Positions 1-7,225 are shown, counted from the stretch's first letter. The stretch is DNA of 25,058 bases from Oscillospiraceae bacterium (GCA_015068335.1 SVKT01000008.1:1-25058); one strand, 5' to 3'. Program-made: numbers and translations. Notes: generated from the letters alone by a model not told the origin.

Positions 1-239
1 AACGGCGCAGTGTCTCCGGCGGCATCGGCAATCTTGTCGACCGCATCCGCTACGGCTACGTGGTGGATATGTTCCAGTTCGAGTTCTGGCGGTCCTATCC
101 GGTATTTAATGTGGCGGATATGTGCATCGTCATCGGCGCCATTATCGGCGCGGTGTATTACCTGTGGTTTTACGAGAAATACGACCAGAAACGGCCGGAG
201 GAGAAGGCGAATGGAGATCCTGACGCTCCAACCGAATAA
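1..239 (+). CDS. lspA: Signal peptidase II (lipoprotein signal peptidase), 3' end only
   Basis: C-terminal 79 codons of an LspA-type membrane aspartyl protease, which removes the signal peptide of diacylglyceryl-modified prolipoproteins at the cytoplasmic membrane. The frame begins at base 3, and the start lies outside the window. Visible family motifs are GGIGNLVDR, carrying the first catalytic Asp, and FNVADMCI, carrying the second catalytic Asp. A final membrane segment (IVIGAIIGAVYYLWFY) is followed by a short charged tail. The stop codon at 237-239 lies inside the next gene, whose ATG is at 211, giving a 29-base overlap. lspA followed by an RluD-type synthase is a common Firmicutes pair, so translational coupling is likely. 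Confidence 0.93.
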   Translation, partial: RRSVSGGIGNLVDRIRYGYVVDMFQFEFWRSYPVFNVADMCIVIGAIIGAVYYLWFYEKYDQKRPEEKANGDPDAPTE

Positions 240-1128
240 CGAAGACGCCGGAAAGCGCATTGATGCGTGGCTGGCCGCCGAAGTGGAGGAACTGACCCGC
301 TCTGCCGCTGCGCGGCTGCTGGAAGAGGGACAGGTCACCTGCGGCGGAAAGCCGCTGGCCAAGAACTACAAACTCACCGGCCGGGAAACCATCGAGGTGG
401 CGCTGCCGGAGGTGGAAGAAACGGACCTTTTGCCCCAGAACATCCCGCTGGATGTGGTCTATGAGGATGCCGACGTCATCGTGGTGAACAAGCCCAAGGG
501 GCTGGTGGTGCATCCCGCTCCCGGCCACCCGGACGGCACGCTGGTCAACGCCCTGCTCTACCACTGCGGCGACAGTCTCTCCGGCATCGGCGGGGAAAAG
601 CGGCCGGGCATCGTCCACCGCATCGACCGGGACACCTCCGGCCTCATCATCGCGGCGAAAAACGACGTCGCCCACCAGCGCCTTGCCGCCCAGTTGCAGG
701 ATCACACCCTTGCCCGCACCTACGAGTGCGTCGTCATCGGCAATTTGAAGGAGGACGCCGGCACCGTCAATGCCCCCATCGGCCGCCACCCCACCGACCG
801 GAAGAAGATGGCTGTCATTACCGGTGGGCGGGAGGCTGTGACCCATTGGGAGGTCATCGCCCGGTATCCGGGGTCCACCCACGTCCGCTGCAAACTGGAA
901 ACGGGGCGCACCCACCAGATCCGCGTCCATATGGCCCATATCGGCCACCCCATTCTGGGCGACACGGTGTATGGCAATAAAAAACCCGTGAACGGCTTGC
1001 AGGGGCAGTGCCTCCACGCCGTGGGGCTGCGGTTCGTCCACCCCGCAAGCGGCGAAATGGTGGAACTGTCCTGCCCCCTGACGGAGGAATTTGCCGCCCA
1101 ACTTCGAAAACTGGAACACCGGCAATGA
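211..1128 (+). CDS. rluD: RluA/RluD-family 23S rRNA pseudouridine synthase
   Basis: A 305-residue RNA pseudouridine synthase of the RluA family, probably acting on 23S rRNA. An N-terminal S4 RNA-binding domain (about residues 15-65) precedes the catalytic domain. The signature HRIDRDTSG is at residues 136-144 with catalytic Asp139. Other family motifs are VVNKPKGLVVHPAPG (about 92-106) and ETGRTHQIRVH. I chose the ATG at 211 because a GGAGGAGAAGG-like ribosome binding site lies just upstream, and because translating from base 10 would add a peptide that overlaps lspA in another frame. It overlaps lspA by 29 bases. The exact target uridines (RluD-like or another RluA subgroup) cannot be settled from sequence alone. 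Confidence 0.92.
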   Translation: MEILTLQPNNEDAGKRIDAWLAAEVEELTRSAAARLLEEGQVTCGGKPLAKNYKLTGRETIEVALPEVEETDLLPQNIPLDVVYEDADVIVVNKPKGLVVHPAPGHPDGTLVNALLYHCGDSLSGIGGEKRPGIVHRIDRDTSGLIIAAKNDVAHQRLAAQLQDHTLARTYECVVIGNLKEDAGTVNAPIGRHPTDRKKMAVITGGREAVTHWEVIARYPGSTHVRCKLETGRTHQIRVHMAHIGHPILGDTVYGNKKPVNGLQGQCLHAVGLRFVHPASGEMVELSCPLTEEFAAQLRKLEHRQ

Positions 1129-1173
1129 CCCCTCGTGTTTTTCCCGCTGAAAGAGAACGAAAAAGGAGGACAT

Positions 1174-1689
1174 ATGATGGAATTTACCTTTGAAACGGAA
1201 TACAACACCAAAGCATTGGCCGCTATGGCGAAAGCGTTGCGAAAGACGATCCGAAAAAAGCACAGCCGCCGTTCTCACATCGTCGGCTGGATCGTGATCG
1301 CCTTTGGCCTGCTGCTGATGGTAAAGGCCTCCGCCTTTGATTTCCGCGCCGTTGTTACATCTGTCGCGCTCCTGGCGGTTTTGGCGGCGCTGCTTTTTGA
1401 GGACAGGCTCAACGGAGCCATCGCCAAAAAGCGCCTGCTTGCCGGCACGGAAAAGGCGGCGTCGGTCTTTTCCGAAGGCGGATTTGTGTCCTCCACGGAA
1501 CTGGGCAGATCCGAGTGGAATTACGAAAAAATCACCGTCATCGCGGAAACGGCCGACTTCTTTGTGTTTATTTTCAGCGCCAGCCACGCGCAGTTGTACG
1601 ACAAACGGACGCTGCAAGGCGGCACCGCGGACGAGTTCCGCCATTTCATCGAGGCGGTCACGGGGAAGCAGGTGCAGGCGGTCAGGTGA
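1174..1689 (+). CDS. YcxB-like membrane protein
   Basis: A 171-residue protein with two adjacent hydrophobic segments near residues 31-47 (GWIVIAFGLLLMVKA) and 53-66 (VVTSVALLAVLAALLF). A soluble C-terminal domain follows, containing SEWNYEKITVIAETADFFVFIFS. This matches the general architecture of YcxB-like proteins (two helices, then a small PH-like domain); the assignment is from memory of the family pattern and the function is unknown. The start is the first of two tandem ATGs (1174 and 1177), preceded by AAAAGGAGGA. It lies 45 bases after rluD and is probably co-transcribed. An alternative is an unrelated small two-TM protein. Confidence 0.6.
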   Translation: MMEFTFETEYNTKALAAMAKALRKTIRKKHSRRSHIVGWIVIAFGLLLMVKASAFDFRAVVTSVALLAVLAALLFEDRLNGAIAKKRLLAGTEKAASVFSEGGFVSSTELGRSEWNYEKITVIAETADFFVFIFSASHAQLYDKRTLQGGTADEFRHFIEAVTGKQVQAVR

Positions 1690-1759
1690 ACGGCTCGCCC
1701 GATCACCGCTTGCTTCCGGCGAAAAGGACATAAAAAAACGCCTTTTCGGGCGAAAAAAG

Positions 1760-1923
1760 CAAAAAAAGAAATGACCCTTGACCGAAGCGCTGTGTTTCAT
1801 ACGGTCAAGGGTCATTTCTCTGAATTCTTGATATCTAACATCGTTTAACCTCTCTTTCTATGGAATCGACTTTCCTTATGTTAAAGTCGGGGTTTTTACC
1901 TGTACATTGGAATCACCCTTTCT
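1760..1923 (-). ncRNA. Candidate small RNA (about 160 nt), possibly carrying a 9-codon ORF
   Basis: A transcript is predicted from the promoter at 1930-1958 to the terminator at 1767-1819. Inside it, GACTTT (about 1889-1884) can pair with AAAGTC (about 1874-1869) to form a second small hairpin. Nine codons (MLDIKNSEK) run from an ATG at 1841 to a TGA at 1812. They are preceded by AGAGAGG with 7-base spacing, and the stop sits at the foot of the terminator hairpin. I do not recognise it as 6S, SRP, tmRNA or RNase P RNA. An Hfq gene is present downstream, so an sRNA is plausible, but expression is inferred only from sequence signals. Confidence 0.4.
1767..1819 (-). terminator. Strong intrinsic terminator, minus-strand orientation
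   Basis: A perfect 18-base inverted repeat (1767-1784 against 1802-1819) encloses a 17-base loop. Read on the minus strand the hairpin is followed at once by TTTTTTTGCTTTTTT, the classic U-tract. Read on the plus strand it is followed by TCTGAATTC, with no U-tract. The orientation therefore points to minus-strand transcription entering from about 1920, away from the YcxB-like gene. It may also work as a weaker terminator for that gene. Confidence 0.8.
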
Positions 1924-1929
1924 GACTAT

Positions 1930-1958
1930 AATATAGCATACCCCCGAGGGCTGCACAA
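1930..1958 (-). promoter_or_regulatory. Candidate sigma-A promoter with extended -10, minus strand
   Basis: On the minus strand TTGTGC (1958-1953) is separated by 17 bases from TATATT (1935-1930), which is preceded by TGC, an extended -10. Transcription would begin near 1923 and run to the terminator at 1767. The same -10 region reads TATAAT on the plus strand at 1927-1932, without a good plus-strand -35 at the right distance. Confidence 0.45.
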
Positions 1959-2023
1959 GATGGGATAGTGCAACAACCTGCGCTGCCCAAATCGTGGAAA
2001 AGGGAGAAATCCGTCTCCCGGCA

Positions 2024-2053
2024 TTGACAGGAGAGGTCGACCTCTGCTATACT
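2024..2053 (+). promoter_or_regulatory. Consensus-like sigma-A promoter with a 14-base palindromic operator candidate in the spacer
   Basis: TTGACA (2024-2029), an 18-base spacer and TATACT (2048-2053). The spacer contains AGAGGTCGACCTCT (2032-2045), a perfect 14-base palindrome and a natural binding site for a dimeric regulator between the -35 and -10. The predicted start near 2060 is only a few bases before the terminator at 2065-2095. Confidence 0.6.
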
Positions 2054-2064
2054 AAATATGTTGG

Positions 2065-2095
2065 GCCGCCGCGAGAGTTCTCGCGGCGGCTTTTT
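2065..2095 (+). terminator. Intrinsic terminator directly downstream of a promoter
   Basis: An 11-base-pair GC-rich stem (2065-2075 with 2080-2090), an AGTT loop and TTTTT. It begins about five bases after the predicted start of the 2024-2053 promoter, so RNA from that promoter would be only about 35-40 nt unless termination is prevented. It could also end plus-strand transcripts arriving from upstream of 2024. Confidence 0.8.
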
Positions 2096-2153
2096 GTGCC
2101 CATTTTGCCTAAAAACAGGGATAGGGAGGCGGCCGGTCGAATACTCTTTTTTC

Positions 2154-2187
2154 TTGTGCTTTGGCGGGGAATGTGGTATGTTATTAT
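2154..2187 (+). promoter_or_regulatory. Possible miaB promoter
   Basis: An AT-rich stretch just upstream of miaB offers two alternatives: TTGTGC (2154-2159), 17 bases, TATGTT (2177-2182); or TTTGGC (2160-2165), 16 bases, TATTAT (2182-2187). Neither is close to consensus in both boxes. The position fits a short leader before the GGAGG at 2207. Confidence 0.3.
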
Positions 2188-2219
2188 AGATATAGTATCT
2201 TAACTTGGAGGATTATGTC

Positions 2220-3632
2220 TTGGAACGGAAAAACGTACTGGTCAGCGAGGCGGAACTTGTCCGCCAGCGGGACTTTGAACAGAAAATATTTGATATGTTT
2301 GCCGCCCGGGAGGCCCATCCCGTGGCCTGCATCGACACCTTCGGCTGCCAGCAGAACGTGGCCGACGGCCAGAAACTGATGGGTATGCTGGAAGTGTGCG
2401 GATTCACCTTCACGGACAAGGCGGAGGAGGCCGATCTGGTCATCCTGAACACCTGCGCCGTCCGCGAGCACGCGGAGGATCGCGTGTTCGGCAATCTGGG
2501 CGCCCTGACCCACGCCAAAAAGGAAAATCCGGAAATGGTCATCTGCCTGTGCGGCTGTATGGCGCAGGAGCAGCGGGTGTCCGAGCGGATCAAAAAGTCT
2601 TATCCGCTGGTGAACCTGGTTTTTGGTCCCCACGCGCTCTGGAAATTCCCGGAACTGCTGTGGCAGGTGTACCAGAGCCGCAAGCGCGTGTTCTCCGTGG
2701 ATGACGAGCACGGCACTATCGCCGAGGGCATACCCGTCGTCCGGGAAAAGGGCGTGAAGGCGTGGGTATCCATTATGTACGGCTGCAATAACTTCTGCTC
2801 CTACTGCATCGTGCCCTATGTCCGTGGCCGGGAGCGCAGCCGCGATCCCCAGTGCGTCATCGAGGAAGTGCGGGAACTGGTGGAGGCCGGGTATAAGGAC
2901 ATTACCCTGCTGGGCCAGAACGTGAACTCCTACGGCAACGATCTGGGCATCGGCTATGACTTTGCCGACCTCCTTGCGGAGATCGACAGGATCGAGGGCG
3001 AATATCTGATCCGCTTTATGTCCAGCCATCCCAAGGACGCCACAAAGAAACTCTTTGACACGATGGCGGCCAGCCGTCACGTGGCGCACCAGTTGCACCT
3101 GCCCTTCCAGTCGGGCAACGACCGGGTCCTGCGCGAGATGAACCGCCGCTACACCCGGGAACAGTATCTCGATCTCATCCGCTACGCCAAATCCGTGATG
3201 CCCGATCTGGTGCTGACCAGCGACGTCATCATCGGCTTCCCCGGCGAAACGGAGGCGGAGGCGATGGACACCGTGTCCCTGGTGGAGGAAGTGGGCTTCG
3301 ATGCCCTGTTTACCTTCATCTACTCTCCCCGCCCTGGCACGAAGGCGGCGGAGATGCCCGACCCGGCCACCCGCGCCGAAAAGCAGAAATGGTTCGACAA
3401 GTTGCTGGAAGTGCAGAATGCGATGAGCGCCAAACTCCACGCCGAGTATATTGGAAAGACCGTCCGGGTCCTGGTGGACGGCAGGAGTGACGATGCCGAA
3501 TTCCCCCTTACCTCCCGCACTGAGGGCAACCGCCTGGTGCGGCTGAAAGGCGAGGAAAGCCTGCTGGGGCAGTTCGTGGACGTGAAGATCACCGGCAGCA
3601 ACACCTGGGCGCTGTACGGCGAAACGGTTTAA
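2220..3632 (+). CDS. miaB: tRNA-2-methylthio-N6-dimethylallyladenosine(37) synthase MiaB
   Basis: A 470-residue radical-SAM methylthiotransferase that adds the methylthio group to i6A37 of tRNAs. The N-terminal MTTase domain has three cluster cysteines in DTFGCQQN (Cys43), LNTCAV (Cys79) and CGCMAQ (Cys113). The radical SAM motif GCNNFCSYC supplies Cys189, 193 and 196. A TRAM domain closes the protein. I place the start at TTG 2220 because GGAGG at 2207-2211 gives 8-base spacing; the in-frame TTG at 2205 overlaps that site, and the ATG at 2215 is out of frame. The i6A substrate is made by MiaA, encoded further down in this window. The stop overlaps the convergent small gene on the minus strand by four bases. 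Confidence 0.95.
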   Translation: MERKNVLVSEAELVRQRDFEQKIFDMFAAREAHPVACIDTFGCQQNVADGQKLMGMLEVCGFTFTDKAEEADLVILNTCAVREHAEDRVFGNLGALTHAKKENPEMVICLCGCMAQEQRVSERIKKSYPLVNLVFGPHALWKFPELLWQVYQSRKRVFSVDDEHGTIAEGIPVVREKGVKAWVSIMYGCNNFCSYCIVPYVRGRERSRDPQCVIEEVRELVEAGYKDITLLGQNVNSYGNDLGIGYDFADLLAEIDRIEGEYLIRFMSSHPKDATKKLFDTMAASRHVAHQLHLPFQSGNDRVLREMNRRYTREQYLDLIRYAKSVMPDLVLTSDVIIGFPGETEAEAMDTVSLVEEVGFDALFTFIYSPRPGTKAAEMPDPATRAEKQKWFDKLLEVQNAMSAKLHAEYIGKTVRVLVDGRSDDAEFPLTSRTEGNRLVRLKGEESLLGQFVDVKITGSNTWALYGETV

Positions 3633-3874
3633 GAAAAGATCTCCTTTGCCAGAAGAAAGGCGGCGCGGGCGTATTCGTCCTCTGCGGCGGAGGCGGTGGC
3701 GCTTCTGGCATTGTCGTAAGAGTGAAAGAGCCGGTGCTGTTCTTCCGTGAGGGTGCGGCACAGGGCTTCGGCAGCCGCCTCCTCCCGCGCAAGGCAGGAA
3801 ACGTATTCGCTGCTCATCACGGACGAGCGCTGTTCGTCCAGATACAGCAGCAGGGCGTCGATATAATCTTCCAT
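3629..3874 (-). CDS. Small acidic protein of unknown function (DUF6809-like pattern)
   Basis: An 81-residue predicted alpha-helical protein beginning MEDYIDALLLYLDEQ, with a C-terminal half carrying LTEEQHRLFHSY and EDEYARAAFLLAKEIF. The ATG at 3874 is preceded by TAGGAGA (3887-3881); an upstream in-frame start at 3907 lies inside the promoter and is rejected. The pattern (short N-terminal part, then an L..L..E..L..Y segment and a helical end) reminds me of the DUF6809 small proteins found beside XRE regulators, but I am not sure. It is transcribed divergently from the XRE gene at 3967 from a shared symmetric promoter, and its stop overlaps the end of miaB by four bases. No enzymatic motif is visible. 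Confidence 0.7.
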   Translation of the reverse strand: MEDYIDALLLYLDEQRSSVMSSEYVSCLAREEAAAEALCRTLTEEQHRLFHSYDNARSATASAAEDEYARAAFLLAKEIFS

Positions 3875-3895
3875 AAATAATCTCCTAAAAAAACG

Positions 3896-3951
3896 ATTGA
3901 CGCACATTATAGTGTGCCACTATAATAGCACACATTATAGTGTGCGTCAAT
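3896..3951. promoter_or_regulatory. Symmetric face-to-face divergent promoter with embedded operators
   Basis: A 56-base near-palindrome whose arms (3896-3916 and 3931-3951) match at 19 of 21 positions. Plus promoter: TTGACG (3897-3902), 18 bases, TATAAT (3921-3926), driving the XRE gene. Minus promoter: TTGACG (3950-3945), 17 bases, TATTAT (3927-3922), driving the 81-residue gene. The -10 boxes overlap base for base, so the two polymerase footprints exclude each other. The 14-base element CACATTATAGTGTG occurs twice in direct orientation, at 3903-3916 and 3931-3944, each filling one promoter spacer; these are candidate operators for the XRE protein. Confidence 0.85.
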
Positions 3952-3966
3952 AGGAAGAGGGCAAAA

Positions 3967-4170
3967 ATGACATTTTCTGAGCATCTTTCTAAATTGCGGG
4001 CAGAGAAGAAGTTGACGCAAAAAGGGGTTGCTACTGAGGTGGGTATCAGTTGGCGCGCTTATCAGAATTATGAGCGCGGAGTACAGGAGCCGACGCTGTC
4101 CACGCTGATCGCCCTTGCGGACTTTTACCAGATCTCTCTGGACGAACTGGTTTGCAGAGAGCAGAAATAA
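3967..4170 (+). CDS. Small XRE-family (Cro/cI-type) transcriptional regulator
   Basis: A 67-residue protein that is essentially one helix-turn-helix domain. Helices 2 and 3 fall in LTQKGVATEVGISWRAYQNYERG (about residues 17-39), followed by the family-typical PTLSTLIALADFYQISLDELV. There is no effector or dimerisation domain beyond the HTH. The ATG at 3967 follows GGAAGAGG; the in-frame GTG at 3940 lies within the operator and is not needed. Its own promoter carries two copies of a 14-base imperfect palindrome, so autoregulation, and control of the divergent small gene, is the natural inference. The module is less GC-rich than the flanking housekeeping genes, consistent with acquisition. Confidence 0.9.
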   Translation: MTFSEHLSKLRAEKKLTQKGVATEVGISWRAYQNYERGVQEPTLSTLIALADFYQISLDELVCREQK

Positions 4171-4590
4171 TTGCACCGCTTCGGTGCGGGAATGCGCCCC
4201 CAGTTCTCTCTTAAAGAGAGAAACGGCCGCGCCCGGTCAAAGAGAGACGTGGGTGAACCCTTTCGATTGGGTTCCCCCACACCCCCTCCTGACCGACCAG
4301 ACCAAGGGGGCCGCGGCCCCCTTATTCTGGACTGCATCCCCCGGAGAGGTATGCCGGAACCTTTATCAATGCCCCTTCCGGGAAGCCGCCCTTTTTTGGG
4401 GGAGGTTTCCAAAGGAGGGGGCCGGAGCCCCCTCCTTTGTGTCGGTTCAAGGGGAGGTTTGGAGGGGGAAATCGAAATCCCCCTCCAAGGTTTCTTTTGG
4501 ACCGGCCGCGGCCCGTTTTCTTTTCAAAGAAAATGGGGGGCGGACTCTCTGCGGCAAGGCCGCAAACCACACGTGCCGTATCACGGCACA
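4171..4590. repeat. Field of about eight consecutive GC-rich hairpins upstream of mutS
   Basis: This 420-base non-coding stretch consists largely of inverted repeats: 4173-4178/4182-4187; 4204-4212/4214-4222; 4249-4260/4269-4280 (one mismatch); a perfect 20-base palindrome at 4304-4323; a 12-base stem at 4411-4422/4427-4438; an 11-base stem at 4459-4469/4478-4488; 4516-4523/4526-4533; 4551-4555/4559-4563; and 4573-4578/4584-4589. Arms are rich in runs of G or C. It has no stop codon in the mutS frame, which extends the mutS reading frame artificially. It looks like a mosaic of interspersed intergenic repeats rather than a gene. No clear promoter is visible inside it. Confidence 0.75.
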
Positions 4591-4605
4591 AGAAGAGGTG
4601 AGACT

Positions 4606-7209
4606 ATGGCGGAACTGACCCCTATGATGAAACAATATTTGGAGATCAAGGCCAACAATCCGGACTCCATTTTGTTTTTCCGTCTGGGCGACTTTTATGA
4701 GATGTTCTCCGATGATGCCCGCACGGCGTCCAGAGAACTGGACCTGACCCTGACCACCCGGGACAAGGACCCAAAAAAGAGCGCCGAGGAAAAGATGCCG
4801 ATGTGCGGCATCCCCTACCACGCCAGCGAAGCCTATATCGCCCGTCTCATCGCCAAGGGTTACAAGGTAGCCATCTGCGAGCAGGTGGAGGATCCCGCTA
4901 CGGCCAAGGGGCTGGTGAAGCGGGACATCATCCGCGTGGTCACGCCTGGCACGGTCATTGACGCCGCGTGTCTGGACGATAAAGCCGGCAACTTCATCTG
5001 CGGCATCTATCTGGACTCCCGGGGCGCCGGCGTGGCCTTCTGTGACATCACCACCGGCAAGGCCCATCTCACCGCCTTTACCGGCAAGGACGCCGTGGAG
5101 CATATCATCAACGAACTGGGCCGCTTTGACCCCGTGGAGGCCATTTTGAACGACGGCGCCGTCTCCGAAGCCGCGCTGACGGAGACCCTGCGGGAGAAAT
5201 TCCGCTGCCGCGTGGAAAACGGCGGCGAGCGCCGCTTCCTGCTGAACGAGGCAGAGAAGAACATCCGCCGCCAGTTCGGCGAGGAGGCACAGAAGAACCT
5301 GCCTGCCGGCAATCCCGCCGCGGCGATGGCGCTGGGCGGCCTGCTGCATTACTTATACGAAACGCAAAAAACCGACCTGTCCCACATCAACGACCTGGAC
5401 TACTACGAGCAGGGCCGCTTTATGGAACTGGACCTGACCGCCCGCCGGAATCTGGAACTGACGGAGACCCTGCGGGGCAAGGAGAAGAAGGGCAGTCTCC
5501 TCTGGGTGCTGGACAAGACCCGCACCCCGATGGGCGGCCGCTGCATCCGCAGTTGGCTGGAACGGCCGCTGCTGTCCGTCACCGCCATTTCCCGCCGGCT
5601 CTCCGCCGTGGGCGCGCTGGTGGACAACACCATCGTCCGGGAGGAACTGATCGCCGCGATGACCGGACTTGGCGATATGGAGCGTCTGATCGGCCGCATC
5701 GTCTACGGCACCGCCGGCGGACGGGATATGGCCTCCCTCCGCGCCGCCATCGAAAAACTGCCGGAAGTGAAGGCGCAGTTGTCCGCCCTGAATGACCGCC
5801 GCCTTGCCGAACTGACGGCGGCGCTGGACACGCTGGACGATCTGGGCGCGCGCATCGCGGAGACCATCTGCGACGAGCCGCCGTTTTCCGTCCGCGAGGG
5901 CGGCTTCATCCGGGACGGCTTTGACGAAGAAGTGGATCGCCTGCGCCACATCCTCAAAGGCGGCAAGGGCGTTATCGCCGAAATGGAGGCCCGGGAGAAG
6001 GAACGCACCGGCATCCGCACGCTGAAAATCGGCTTCAACAAGGTCTTTGGCTATTACATCGAGGTGTCCAACTCCTTCAAGGAGCAGGTGCCCGAAACCT
6101 ATATCCGCAAGCAGACGCTGGTGAACGGCGAGCGCTTCATCACCCAGGAACTGAAAGAACTGGAACACGAGATCCTGACGGCGTCCGACCGCGTGGTGGC
6201 GCTGGAATATGAACTGTTCACGCAGTTGCGCCAAGAAATTTCCGCCGCCGCAGTCCGCATCCAGCAGACGGCGGCCGTGGTGGCCGAGACGGACGCACTG
6301 GCGTCCTTTGCCTCCGTGGCCGTGCGGAACAATTACTGCCGCCCCGAGGTGGACGAGTCCGGCGTCATTGAGATCCGGGAGGGCCGCCACCCCGTGGTGG
6401 AGCGGATGCTGAAAGACAGCCTGTTCGTCCCCAACGACACCTTTATGGGCGAAAAGGACGACCGGGTGGCCATCATCACCGGCCCCAATATGGCCGGTAA
6501 ATCCACCTATATGCGGCAGGTGGCGCTGATCGTTCTGATGGCGCAGATGGGCTGCTTCGTGCCGGCCAAATACGCCCGCATCGGCGTGACGGACCGCATC
6601 TTCACCCGCATCGGCGCCAGCGATGACCTCACCGCCGGTCAGTCCACCTTTATGGTGGAGATGACGGAGGTGGCGGACATTCTGCGCCACGCCACGAAGC
6701 ATTCTCTGCTGATCCTGGACGAGATCGGCCGCGGCACGTCCACCTTCGACGGTATGTCCATCGCCCGGGCGGTGCTGGAATACTGCGCCGACCGGAAACT
6801 GCTGGGCGCCAAGACACTGTTTGCCACCCACTATCACGAACTGACGGAACTGGAAAACACCCTGCCCGGCACCGTGAATTACAACATTGCCATCAAGACC
6901 CGTGGCGAGGATATCATCTTCCTGCGCAAGATCATTCCCGGCGGCGCCGACCGCAGTTACGGCATCGAAGTGGCCAAACTGGCGGGCCTGCCGGACAAGG
7001 TGGTGCAGCGGGCAAAAACCGTGTTGAAGGAACTGGAAGAAGAAAACGGCGTGCAGTACACCGTCCCCCGGCAGGAGACGGAACAGGTCTCTCTGGATGC
7101 CATCGGCGAGGGCGAGGTGCTGGATGCGCTGCGCCGCTGCCAGCCCGATACCCTCACGCCCATCGAGGCGATGCAATTCCTTTACGAACTGAAACAGAAA
7201 TTGACCTGA
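4606..7209 (+). CDS. mutS: DNA mismatch repair protein MutS
   Basis: An 867-residue mismatch-recognition ATPase. The N-terminal mismatch-binding motif GDFYEMF places Phe30 and Glu32 at the base-stacking positions. The connector, lever and clamp regions follow. The ABC ATPase has Walker A GPNMAGKST (residues 626-634, Lys632), then DDLTAGQSTFMVEM and Walker B LLILDEIGRGTSTFDG with Asp705 and Glu706, and ATHYHEL. The length is normal for MutS1. The ATG at 4606 is preceded by AGAGGTG; the frame stays open back to 4171, but that part encodes the hairpin field and has no MutS homology. It works with MutL, encoded at 8879. A hairpin (4573-4589) ends 4 bases before the ribosome binding site and could affect translation or mRNA stability. 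Confidence 0.98.
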   Translation: MAELTPMMKQYLEIKANNPDSILFFRLGDFYEMFSDDARTASRELDLTLTTRDKDPKKSAEEKMPMCGIPYHASEAYIARLIAKGYKVAICEQVEDPATAKGLVKRDIIRVVTPGTVIDAACLDDKAGNFICGIYLDSRGAGVAFCDITTGKAHLTAFTGKDAVEHIINELGRFDPVEAILNDGAVSEAALTETLREKFRCRVENGGERRFLLNEAEKNIRRQFGEEAQKNLPAGNPAAAMALGGLLHYLYETQKTDLSHINDLDYYEQGRFMELDLTARRNLELTETLRGKEKKGSLLWVLDKTRTPMGGRCIRSWLERPLLSVTAISRRLSAVGALVDNTIVREELIAAMTGLGDMERLIGRIVYGTAGGRDMASLRAAIEKLPEVKAQLSALNDRRLAELTAALDTLDDLGARIAETICDEPPFSVREGGFIRDGFDEEVDRLRHILKGGKGVIAEMEAREKERTGIRTLKIGFNKVFGYYIEVSNSFKEQVPETYIRKQTLVNGERFITQELKELEHEILTASDRVVALEYELFTQLRQEISAAAVRIQQTAAVVAETDALASFASVAVRNNYCRPEVDESGVIEIREGRHPVVERMLKDSLFVPNDTFMGEKDDRVAIITGPNMAGKSTYMRQVALIVLMAQMGCFVPAKYARIGVTDRIFTRIGASDDLTAGQSTFMVEMTEVADILRHATKHSLLILDEIGRGTSTFDGMSIARAVLEYCADRKLLGAKTLFATHYHELTELENTLPGTVNYNIAIKTRGEDIIFLRKIIPGGADRSYGIEVAKLAGLPDKVVQRAKTVLKELEEENGVQYTVPRQETEQVSLDAIGEGEVLDALRRCQPDTLTPIEAMQFLYELKQKLT

Positions 7210-7225
7210 AAGGGGAGGTGCTTCT

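Larger units (their letters stand above)
1690..2219. other. Gene-poor intergenic region of 530 bases with regulatory signals
   Basis: No convincing protein gene lies here on either strand. The region is clearly more AT-rich than its surroundings and contains several signals listed separately: a minus-strand terminator (1767-1819), a candidate minus-strand RNA and promoter (1767-1958), a plus-strand promoter with a spacer palindrome (2024-2053), an intrinsic terminator (2065-2095) and a possible miaB promoter (2154-2187). Between 1948 and 1988 nested complementary segments (GGGC/GCCC around TGCAC/GTGCA) could also fold on the plus strand. Confidence 0.7.

Noticed and set aside
142..1815. 557-codon minus-strand frame opposite rluD and the YcxB-like gene
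   Set aside because: Its start lies inside the terminator hairpin and its product is antisense to two supported genes with no motifs.
1994..2203. Small plus-strand frame across the promoter/terminator region
   Set aside because: It runs through a strong promoter and an intrinsic terminator and has no supporting ribosome binding site.
4171..4605. 145-codon N-terminal extension of MutS
   Set aside because: The extension translates the hairpin field, has no MutS similarity, and the ATG at 4606 has its own ribosome binding site and the expected N-terminus.
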